Below the pieces are notes generated by a model. The model ran no database searches. It was not told where the DNA came from and saw only the letters and a list, made by a program, of their open reading frames with translations. The position numbers and the translations under genes were made by a program. Shown here piece after piece: positions 26,999-33,975 of a stretch of DNA of 64,000 bases; position 1 is the stretch's first letter; every line of letters starts with the position of its first letter. Source of the DNA: Gammaproteobacteria bacterium (GTDB lineage Bacteria; Pseudomonadota; Gammaproteobacteria; UBA6429; Thiohalophilaceae). Where the stretch lies: positions 124,001-188,000 of the forward strand of contig JAOUNS010000006.1 of NCBI GenBank assembly GCA_029880855.1, read 5' to 3'.

Positions 26999-28705
26999 TT
27001 ATTCGATTGGACGGATCAACTCCGGCTCCAGTCGTGCATTAAATGTTTCGACGATCTTTTGTACATTCATATCGTTCTGAATCGCCAGTTTGGCGGCTTC
27101 CTGTCGCTCCCTTTGTCGGCGCAATTGTTGTGCGGCCGGTGTCTCCTTGCCCGGCTGTTCGATCCGTACAGCCAGACGTACAGGCTTGTTATAGAAATTC
27201 AACAACAATTCCTGTAACCGCTCTTCCCGTTCCTTGCTGTAGAGATTTGCACACTCCGGCGCCAGCACCAGTACAATATTGTCTTCCTGCTGTTCATGAA
27301 TAACACAGTTCATGGCCATCTGCTGGACAATACCGGCAGCACCCAGCTGTTCGGTTATCGCAGCCCACTCGGTATCAGGTTCCAATGTTACGCCGCCAGA
27401 TGGCGCCGGCTCATTCACAACCAGGGTCTCCACCGGAGGAGCGACAGGCGGTTTTTGTACAACCGGCTGCTCTTCATGCGATATGGCTTGTTCAACTTGT
27501 CGTTGTACTTTCGGTTCTGAATCCTGTCCTATTGGTCCAGCCGATGCACCGGACGCACTATTTTTTTTTTCGGGTTGTCTGTTCCCGGTTCCTGTGCGGC
27601 TTCTGTTGTCACTCTCCGCTCCAGCGGGACGAAATGCCAGCATACGCAGCAGGACCATTTCCAGACCATTCCGGGGTTCCGGCGCCAGATTGATATCACG
27701 GCGGCCTATCAATCCGATCTGATAATAGAGTTGCACATCTTCCGGCGATAATTGCGCCGCTATCGCTTCAAGTTCAGCCTTGTCACCCATGGCGTCATCC
27801 CAGGCTGCCGGCACCTGTTGCAAAATTGCGATGTGGTGCAAAGCCGTGATCAATTCAGCCAGTACTTCGGCATAGTCAGGCACTTGCATGGATAGCTCGG
27901 CCACCACTTGCAACACTTCTTTACCATCACCGCCGGCCAGAGCATGCAATAACTGATAGATATGCGTTTGTTCGATCGTGCCCAGCATGGCGCGCACATC
28001 GGTTTCCGACAATCGCCCATTACCAAAAGCAATAGCCTGATCCAGCAAACTCAAGGCATCACGCATACTGCCATCAGCGGCTCGCGCCAATTGTTGTAAC
28101 GCCGGTGTCTCCGCCGCAATTTGTTCAGCTTCGATTATGTGTTGCAGATGACCCCGGATCATTTCCGGGGCAAGACGTCGCAGATTAAACTGCAAACAGC
28201 GCGAAAGAATAGTTACCGGTAATTTTTGTGGATCGGTGGTGGCCAGCAGGAATTTGACATGCGGTGGTGGCTCTTCCAGAGTCTTCAACAGCGCATTGAA
28301 GCTGTGATTCGACAACATGTGAACTTCGTCAATGAGGTAGACTTTGTAACGCCCGCGCGTGGGGGCATACTGCACATTGTCCAGCAGGTCGCGGGTATCC
28401 TCCACCTTGGTTCGAGAGGCCGCATCCACTTCGATCAAATCGACAAAACGTCCCTCGTCGATTTCGCGACAGGCAGAGCATTCACCACATGGCTTGGAGC
28501 CGGCGCCCTGCTCGCAATTCAGCGATTTGGCCAATATACGAGCAATTGTGGTCTTGCCCACCCCGCGAGTACCTGTAAACAGAAAGGCATGATGCACCCG
28601 CCCCGTATCCAGGGCATTGATCAAGGCGCGCAGGACATGCTCCTGCCCCACCATCGCAGAAAAATCTTTTGGTCGCCACTTGCGGGCCAGGACCTGGTAA
28701 CTCAT
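26999..28705 (-). CDS. dnaX: DNA polymerase III subunits tau and gamma
   Basis: A 568-residue clamp-loader ATPase. It contains the Walker A FTGTRGVGKTTIARILAKSL, a four-cysteine zinc module (CEQGAGSKPCGECSACRE), Walker B VYLIDEVHMLS, and sensor LATTDPQKLPVTILSRC. Domains I-III end near residue 370, followed by a proline-rich linker and the tau-specific C-terminus. An A10 slippery run at codons 379-382 should give a short gamma form of 382 residues. The downstream genes are ybaB and recR. Confidence 0.96.
   Translation of the reverse strand: MSYQVLARKWRPKDFSAMVGQEHVLRALINALDTGRVHHAFLFTGTRGVGKTTIARILAKSLNCEQGAGSKPCGECSACREIDEGRFVDLIEVDAASRTKVEDTRDLLDNVQYAPTRGRYKVYLIDEVHMLSNHSFNALLKTLEEPPPHVKFLLATTDPQKLPVTILSRCLQFNLRRLAPEMIRGHLQHIIEAEQIAAETPALQQLARAADGSMRDALSLLDQAIAFGNGRLSETDVRAMLGTIEQTHIYQLLHALAGGDGKEVLQVVAELSMQVPDYAEVLAELITALHHIAILQQVPAAWDDAMGDKAELEAIAAQLSPEDVQLYYQIGLIGRRDINLAPEPRNGLEMVLLRMLAFRPAGAESDNRSRTGTGNRQPEKKNSASGASAGPIGQDSEPKVQRQVEQAISHEEQPVVQKPPVAPPVETLVVNEPAPSGGVTLEPDTEWAAITEQLGAAGIVQQMAMNCVIHEQQEDNIVLVLAPECANLYSKEREERLQELLLNFYNKPVRLAVRIEQPGKETPAAQQLRRQRERQEAAKLAIQNDMNVQKIVETFNARLEPELIRPIE
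27535..27571 (-). promoter_or_regulatory. Predicted dnaX frameshift signal
   Basis: The coding strand has GAA followed by ten A in all, read as E-K-K-N in frame 0. A -1 slip, or one extra A in the transcript, puts UAG directly after the run. Six bases further, GUCCGGU and GCUGGAC-type arms form a seven-pair hairpin (two GU pairs) with a six-base loop. The product would stop at residue 382, just after domain III. Confidence 0.75.
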
Positions 28706-28835
28706 TACACCTCAACCAACTAAAATCAGCCTACCATTCTAACCCGACACCGCTCAGACCGCACCCATCGGGGCTCACCATCGAAGAAAATAAACCGGGA
28801 GCAGAAAATTGGACTGCCCCATGAATTCACTACTA

Positions 28836-28884
28836 TTGCTGCTCCTTCCGGTCCTGACCAGGTTCACGGCTTATCGTCGCGGGT
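28836..28884 (-). ncRNA. Truncated SRP RNA copy (copy 1)
   Basis: The apical core (GGTCAGGACCGGAAGGAGCA) is present with the preceding GATAAGCCGTGAACC arm. The 3' strand, GTGCCGGGGTGTAGC in the other copies, is missing and replaced by unrelated sequence. It is probably not a functional 4.5S RNA. Confidence 0.7.
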
Positions 28885-29033
28885 GGTGACACGGGCCCGA
28901 GGTGACTCAATATCACTTCGCAGCCGGTAAACGCCCGGCCACGGATGGCTGGGCCGGGGGTAATTTAATCCGTTAATGTTGCACCAGGGATGGCTGCTCA
29001 AACTGGTACATAAACTGGCAAGATCTGGGAAGT

Positions 29034-29130
29034 GGGTGGCACCCGCACCTGCTACACCCCGGCACCCGAATCCACCGCTGTGGCTGCTCCCTTCCGGGCC
29101 TGACCAGGTTCACGGCTTATCGTCGCGGGG
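29034..29130 (-). ncRNA. SRP RNA-like copy 2, noncognate 5' strand
   Basis: The apical core and the full 3' strand match copy 4. The 5' terminal strand is replaced by spacer sequence (GGTCCCGGTTCACCCCCC), so the end helix cannot form as in copy 4. It may be a processed or decayed copy. Confidence 0.65.
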
Positions 29131-29279
29131 GGTGAACCGGGACCGAAGTGACCAATGTCACTTCGCAGCCCGGTGAACGCCCAGCCATGGATGGCTGGGC
29201 TGGGGGTAATTTAATCCGTTAATGTTGCGCCAGGGATGGCTGCTCAAATAGGTACATAAACTGGCAATATCTGTGAAAT

Positions 29280-29376
29280 GGGTGGCACCCGCACCTGCTA
29301 CACCCCGGCACCCGAATCCACCGCTGTGGCTGCTCCCTTCCGGGCCTGACCAGGTTCACGGCTTATCGTCGCGGGG
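29280..29376 (-). ncRNA. SRP RNA-like copy 3, noncognate 5' strand
   Basis: Over the 97 bases it shares with copy 4 it appears identical, but the 5' strand beyond CCCCGCGACGATAAG is spacer sequence. It lacks its own visible promoter and would need readthrough from copy 4. Confidence 0.65.
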
Positions 29377-29525
29377 GGTGAACCGGGACCGAAGTGACCA
29401 ATGTCACTTCGCAGCCCGGTGAACGCCCAGCCATGGATGGCTGGGCTGGGGGTAATTTAATCCGTTAATGTTGCGCCAGGGATGGCTGCTCAAATAGGTA
29501 CATAAACTGGCAATATCTGTGAAAT

Positions 29526-29639
29526 GGGTGGCACCCGCACCTGCTACACCCCGGCACCCGAATCCACCGCTGTGGCTGCTCCCTTCCGGGCCTGACCAGG
29601 TTCACGGCTTATCGTCGCGGGGGAACCGATGCGAGCACC
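29526..29639 (-). ncRNA. ffs: Signal recognition particle 4.5S RNA (complete copy)
   Basis: A 114-base RNA, the same length as E. coli 4.5S RNA. It has the conserved apical loop region (GGTCAGGCCCGGAAGGGAGC) and flanking arms. The 5' end GGTGCTCGCATC pairs with GGTGCGGGTGCCACC at the 3' end, with one bulge. It binds Ffh and targets nascent membrane proteins. It is the first copy in its transcription direction, has a good promoter just upstream, and lies upstream of dnaX. Confidence 0.93.
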
Positions 29640-29645
29640 ATTAAC

Positions 29646-29675
29646 TATATATATGGGATCTGGCACACTTATCAA
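29646..29675 (-). promoter_or_regulatory. Sigma-70 promoter of the SRP RNA gene
   Basis: The minus strand has TTGATA, 18 bases, TATATA, then seven bases to the predicted first base G of the 4.5S RNA at 29639. An overlapping TATATA gives 16-base spacing. Confidence 0.75.
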
Positions 29676-29678
29676 AGA

Positions 29679-29696
29679 TGGCGGAGAAAGAGGGAG
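29679..29696 (-). repeat. Degenerate tRNA-Ser 3'-end fragment
   Basis: The plus-strand sequence TGGCGGAGAAAGAGGGAG closely matches the first 18 bases of the nearby tRNA-Ser complement (CCA end, discriminator, acceptor arm, start of T arm). The similarity then stops. A second 17-base piece identical to the T arm lies at 29791-29807 in the opposite orientation. Confidence 0.5.
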
Positions 29697-29864
29697 TATT
29701 CGGCTTGCGCCTCACCCTTTGGGCCATCGTCGCTATCGCTCCGATGTCCTCCCTCGCTTCGCTCGGGTGTCGAACCCACCCATTGATTACATCGAGGGTT
29801 CGAATCCTGTGCAGGTCACCGCTTTTTACAGCTTTCGTAACACTACAACTACTTTGTTTAAATT

Positions 29865-29955
29865 TGGCGGAGAGAGAGGGATTCGAACCCTCGATACGGG
29901 ATTACCGTATACACACTTTCCAGGCGTGCTCCTTCAACCACTCGGACATCTCTCC
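29865..29955 (-). tRNA. tRNA-Ser(GGA)
   Basis: A 91-base class II tRNA with encoded CCA. The acceptor arm GGAGAGA pairs with TCTCTCC; the anticodon loop CTGGAAA reads serine codons UCC and UCU. The long variable arm and the T arm GGGTTCGAATCCC are clear. It reads on the minus strand, upstream of the SRP RNA gene. Confidence 0.96.
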
Positions 29956-30541
29956 AAATACAGACTTCCGGACATCCTGCCCTCGTCTTGTTGAGACTTG
30001 CCTTTGGGCTGCCTCAATGGCTCCCCGATTTGAATTATCAGGAAGCGCGCAAGGTTAAACCAGTTAACCAAGAATCGCAATCTATCTTAACGTTTTCAAT
30101 AGCAATCATACCGAGATGCCCCGTCAGGAAAGAGTATTTGTCATGCCGGATGAATAAGTGTGCCATGGTTGACAGACTGTGAAAGTGGACAAAATTTGGT
30201 CAATTTCGACAAATTATTGTCATGAATCTTTACAGCCATGACATTATACATTGTGATGCAGTTCTCACTATCTGTATAATTTCAACATATTAGAGATTTG
30301 GCATATAGCTTGCTTTTATTACGGGCAAGTGATGATAACAAATGCCAAGTATTTGTTGAGGATTTTGGTGTGTTATCACAGTTGGATTTTTGCCTTACAG
30401 CGCTCCACCTCGAGCACTGAAATGCATCAATTCAGGCATCATTCAGTCACCCTGGAGAATAATAAAGGCGACTGATCGATAATTACCAAAATAATCAATA
30501 GGTTATGCGGTGAGTGGTAACGCCAAATAACCTTAATATTA
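29956..30541. other. Long gene-free stretch with promoter-like and inverted-repeat signals
   Basis: No convincing reading frame is seen. A plus-strand promoter-like pair, TTGTGA-N18-TATAAT (30251-30280), is followed by nested inverted repeats: outer arms TTGGCAT/ATGCCAA (30298-30304, 30342-30348) and inner CTTGC/GCAAG (30309-30313, 30325-30329). This could be a small RNA or a regulatory region; no terminator is evident. Confidence 0.3.
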
Positions 30542-30570
30542 TTGGACCTACCATCTGGAAGTGGTATAAT
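30542..30570 (+). promoter_or_regulatory. Sigma-70 promoter upstream of mltF
   Basis: TTGGAC, 17 bases, TATAAT. The predicted transcript would begin near 30577, at the foot of an eight-base-pair hairpin (CTGGCACA and TGTGCCAG, 30576-30600), leaving a leader of about 143 bases before mltF. Confidence 0.6.
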
Positions 30571-30719
30571 TCCAACTGGCACAGACGGCAAATGTGCCAG
30601 CTAACAGGAAGTGGGTTGATAGCAAAATACAACGGAGATTGTCTCAGCTATCAAAGTCGAAGGTAAATAGCAGTAGTGAGGGTAGTACCTTGTTTACAGT
30701 AGCCGTCAGTATTTGGACC

Positions 30720-32138
30720 ATGCAAAAAAGGGCTTTCAGCGTATCGCTGAGTACCGCCATCCTGGCGGCCTTTTTAATCCATTCCAATATGCCTCCTCGT
30801 ACAATTCTTGAGCAGGTAAAACAAAGTGGTGAATTGCAGGTCATGACCCGCAACGCTGCCACCACCTATTATGAAGGACCACAGGGACCCAGTGGTCTTG
30901 AATATGATCTCACCAGACAGTTTGCTGAATATCTAGGCGTCAAACTCGAAATCACTGTCCGTGACAATCTTTCCGATATTCTGAATGATGTGCAGGAAGG
31001 CAAGGCTCATCTAGCCGCCGCCGGTCTGACTGTCACAGAGGAACGTGAGAAGCACGTCCGCTTTGGTACACCATACCAATATATAACCCAACAGTTGGTG
31101 TATAACCACAACAACAACAAACCACGAAATGTCGCCGCCATTACCGGTGGAACAATTGAGGTTGTCGCCAATAGCAGCCATGTTACCGAGCTGACCAAAC
31201 TGAAGGATCGCCTCCCCGCGCTGGAATGGCATGAAAACAAGGATGCCGACAGCAGTGAATTACTGGATCTGGTGGCAAAAAATCTCGTGGATTACACCAT
31301 TGCAGATTCGAACGAAGTCACCCTGAATCGCCGTTATCATCCGGAGATTCGGGTGGCATTTGACGTGACGGCTCAACAACCGCTGGCCTGGGCCTTTGCG
31401 AAGGGTCAGGATACCAGTCTGTATGATGAAGCCCAGCGCTTTATGGCGCATATGAAAAAATCCGGTGAGCTGGACCGCCTCATCAAGTACCACTACACCC
31501 ATGCCAGCAACTACAACTACATTGGGACCAATACCTATTTGGCCCAAGTGCGTCGTCGTCTGCCGCGTTACCAGATCATGTTTGAACAGGCCGCCATGGA
31601 AAACAAGCTCGATTGGCGCATGCTGGCTTCCGTGGCCTATCAGGAATCACACTGGAATCCGCATGCGGTCTCTCCGACCGGTGTACGCGGCATCATGATG
31701 TTGACCCGCGCCACCGCGAAACAAATGAGTGTCAGTAACCGTACCGATCCGAAAGAAAGTATTTTCGGTGGCGCAAAATACCTGCGTATCATGCTGGACA
31801 AGGTAGCGGATGAATACAACATTAAGGGTCAGGACCAACTGTGGTTTGCTTTGGCGGCCTATAATGTCGGTTTTGGCCATCTTAGTGACGCGCGTATGCT
31901 GACCAAACTGCGCGGCGGCAACCCTGATATCTGGGGCGATGTGAAAGAAAACCTGCCCCTGCTGCGCAAACGCAAGTGGTATCGCAAGACACGCCATGGT
32001 TATGCGCGCGGTGAAGAACCGGTCAAGTATGTGGAAACCATTCGCAGTTATTACGATATTCTGAACTGGTATCTGGATAACGGCAAACCGAAATATGCAG
32101 AGCGTTCCATCCTCGCCTTTGAATCATCGGCGCTCTGA
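30720..32138 (+). CDS. mltF: Membrane-bound lytic murein transglycosylase F
   Basis: A 472-residue enzyme that cleaves peptidoglycan glycan strands. An N-terminal signal or anchor (AFSVSLSTAILAAFLIH) is followed by a solute-binding-protein-like domain (GLEYDLTRQFAEYLGVKLEI) and a C-terminal SLT domain with the catalytic glutamate in SVAYQESHWNPHAVSPTGV near residue 309 and the motif FALAAYNVGFGHL. The frame extends 42 codons upstream to a GTG, but this ATG directly precedes the membrane anchor. A rho-independent terminator follows. Confidence 0.93.
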   Translation: MQKRAFSVSLSTAILAAFLIHSNMPPRTILEQVKQSGELQVMTRNAATTYYEGPQGPSGLEYDLTRQFAEYLGVKLEITVRDNLSDILNDVQEGKAHLAAAGLTVTEEREKHVRFGTPYQYITQQLVYNHNNNKPRNVAAITGGTIEVVANSSHVTELTKLKDRLPALEWHENKDADSSELLDLVAKNLVDYTIADSNEVTLNRRYHPEIRVAFDVTAQQPLAWAFAKGQDTSLYDEAQRFMAHMKKSGELDRLIKYHYTHASNYNYIGTNTYLAQVRRRLPRYQIMFEQAAMENKLDWRMLASVAYQESHWNPHAVSPTGVRGIMMLTRATAKQMSVSNRTDPKESIFGGAKYLRIMLDKVADEYNIKGQDQLWFALAAYNVGFGHLSDARMLTKLRGGNPDIWGDVKENLPLLRKRKWYRKTRHGYARGEEPVKYVETIRSYYDILNWYLDNGKPKYAERSILAFESSAL

Positions 32139-32145
32139 TCCCAAT

Positions 32146-32174
32146 AAAAAAGCCCGCACTGCGGGCTTTTTTTT
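32146..32174. terminator. Bidirectional rho-independent terminator
   Basis: A hairpin AGCCCGCACTGCGGGCT flanked by an A run on one side and an eight-T run on the other. It lies between the convergent mltF and metallo-hydrolase genes and can serve both. Confidence 0.9.
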
Positions 32175-32183
32175 ATCTGCAGA

Positions 32184-33173
32184 TCACTGCTGCATCAATT
32201 CCGCTTCCATGGATAAATATACCTGGTAGGCATTGCGTCGGTTGGCCGCTTCAAAGGCTGGCAGCTTCTCGTAGGCCGACCAGTCTGTTTTCTTATAGGC
32301 CTCGGCAAAGGGGACAAAATCCTGTGCCGCCGCCCCCATCTTGTCGCGCATAAATGCCAGATATCCGGCCGTAGCCAGCAAGGCCTGGTTGGGATCGCGG
32401 GCGGCAGGACCATGCCCCGGAATCAATGCCGTCAGGTTGGCTGTTTTCATCTTCTCCAGCGTCGCCAGCCAGGTTTTGGTATTGGCATCACCAAGAAAGG
32501 GTACCCGTCCCTCAAAAATGATATCGCCGGAAAATAGTACGCGATCCTGCGCAACATACAAAGTAAGATCACCTTCGGAGTGTGCAGAACCGACAAATGT
32601 GATCTCGAAATCGAGTCCACCAAAATTGAATTTCAGATTACTGTTCAGTTTATGATCCGGACTGACCAGCTGGGTATCATCGTTAACCCAGGGATCCAGC
32701 GATAAACGCCGTTCTTCGAGCCGTTCTGCAGAGGTCGGAGAACCCAGATAGTCCAGCGCGGCCAGCGGTGCATAGATCTCCGCCCCCAGTTCCTTAAAGA
32801 GCTGTAGACCATATATATGATCCGCATGGTAATGAGTGACAATGACTTTTTTGACAGGCTTGTCCGTTACCTCACGGATTTTTTGCATCAGCATTTTGGC
32901 CAGTGAGGGTGAGCCCAGCGCATCAAGCAGGACGACACCGTCTTTGGTGATAATTACACCTGCGTTGGAAATAAATCCTTCATTCTCGGTCGCCATACCG
33001 GCTGCACCCTGCACGTAGTAAACATGCTCAGTGACTTTGACCAGTTTCATCTCAACCTTTGAGTCGGGATATTTTTTCATGATCGGTGTTTCATCAGGAG
33101 CCTGATTGCAGCCATTCAGACTCAACAAAGACAATATCAGCGCCGGTATACAAATTTTTATGCCACGAAACAT
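32184..33173 (-). CDS. Metallo-beta-lactamase-fold hydrolase, predicted lipoprotein
   Basis: A 329-residue protein. The N-terminus MFRGIKICIPALILSLLSLN ends in a lipobox-like LNGC (C22), so it is likely lipid-anchored. The metal site HYHADH is at about 114-119, with later ligands in GSAHSEGD, LFSGDIIFEG and IPGHGPA. This family includes glyoxalase-like and quinoprotein-associated hydrolases, and the substrate cannot be assigned. A longer frame upstream overlaps tadA and was not used. It starts 13 bases after tadA ends. Confidence 0.85.
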   Translation of the reverse strand: MFRGIKICIPALILSLLSLNGCNQAPDETPIMKKYPDSKVEMKLVKVTEHVYYVQGAAGMATENEGFISNAGVIITKDGVVLLDALGSPSLAKMLMQKIREVTDKPVKKVIVTHYHADHIYGLQLFKELGAEIYAPLAALDYLGSPTSAERLEERRLSLDPWVNDDTQLVSPDHKLNSNLKFNFGGLDFEITFVGSAHSEGDLTLYVAQDRVLFSGDIIFEGRVPFLGDANTKTWLATLEKMKTANLTALIPGHGPAARDPNQALLATAGYLAFMRDKMGAAAQDFVPFAEAYKKTDWSAYEKLPAFEAANRRNAYQVYLSMEAELMQQ

Positions 33174-33186
33174 CAGTTTTCCCTCA

Positions 33187-33687
33187 TTATTGTTGCTTTT
33201 TTCTGCGCTGCTGGAAAAAATTCTGCAGCAAGGCGGCACACTCAGCCGCCATAATTCCACCCAACACCTGCACTTGATGGTTATGCCGTGCATCGGACAG
33301 CACATTAAACACACTGATGTCGGCTCCTGTTTTCGGCTCGACCGCACCATACACAACACGCGAGACTCTGGCATGGATCAATGCACCGGCACACATCACA
33401 CAGGGTTCAAGAGTGACGTATAAGGTGGTATTCAACAGGCGATAGTTGCCAATCTTTTCAGCAGCGGTGCGCAGCACATTGATCTCTGCATGCGAGGTGG
33501 GATCACTGGATGAGATGGGCCGGTTCCAATCCTCCGCCAGCACTTCATCATCGCGCACCAGCACAGCGCCAACCGGAACTTCACCCGCTGCCGTCGCTTT
33601 TTTCGCCATTTCAATAGCACGCTGCATCCAAAACAAATCCATTGCGTGTGCTTCAAGCTGTCTGGAGTTAATAGAATTGTCTGTCAT
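33187..33687 (-). CDS. tadA: tRNA-specific adenosine deaminase
   Basis: TadA converts A34 to inosine in tRNA-Arg. The 166-residue protein has the deaminase motifs SHAEINVLR (zinc histidine and catalytic glutamate) and EPCVMCAGAL (zinc cysteines), plus EVPVGAVLVRDDEVLAEDWN. The first 15 residues are not conserved, so the true start may be the ATG of MDLFWMQRA. It lies upstream of the metallo-hydrolase gene on the same strand. Confidence 0.94.
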   Translation of the reverse strand: MTDNSINSRQLEAHAMDLFWMQRAIEMAKKATAAGEVPVGAVLVRDDEVLAEDWNRPISSSDPTSHAEINVLRTAAEKIGNYRLLNTTLYVTLEPCVMCAGALIHARVSRVVYGAVEPKTGADISVFNVLSDARHNHQVQVLGGIMAAECAALLQNFFQQRRKKQQ

Positions 33688-33975
33688 TATTTTTCAATTG
33701 CCTTGAATAACCGCTCCTGCGGCAATAATGAATCTGAAGTAGTTGGTGTGGAGATTCCGATATTGAATAAAAAGTCTGTAGATAACATATTGTCATGTGT
33801 ACGTAGACGGTAAAACAAAATACAATTTTCTCGTGATTTGCACAATGAGATTCCGGCTGAATATGCAGATTTAAATACACTATTTATGTGTGCCATTATA
33901 AACTTGAAGATTTTTCCTTTCAAGTCTAGTATTTAGCAGCTTGTTCACTATATAAATAATTCAAATAAAACAATA

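Larger units (their letters stand above)
28836..29622 (-). repeat. Tandem array with a 246-bp period derived from the SRP RNA gene
   Basis: The SRP core motif recurs with starts at 28836, 29081, 29327 and 29573, so the spacing is 245, 246 and 246 bases. Units 29131-29376 and 29377-29622 appear identical; the leftmost unit has many substitutions and a different 3' flank. Each spacer carries a hairpin of the form GCCCAGCCAT-GG-ATGGCTGGGC (29179-29200 and 29425-29446; degenerate near 28929-28952). Confidence 0.9.

Noticed and set aside
28836-29622. CRISPR array
   Set aside because: The repeat period of 246 bases and the SRP RNA content are unlike CRISPR repeats, and no cas genes are present.
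28836-29622. Array as an assembly artefact
   Set aside because: Two units look identical, but the others carry many differences and distinct flanks, which a collapsed or duplicated assembly would not produce.
33174-33374. 67-codon extension of the metallo-hydrolase
   Set aside because: It overlaps tadA; the internal ATG gives a proper lipoprotein signal.
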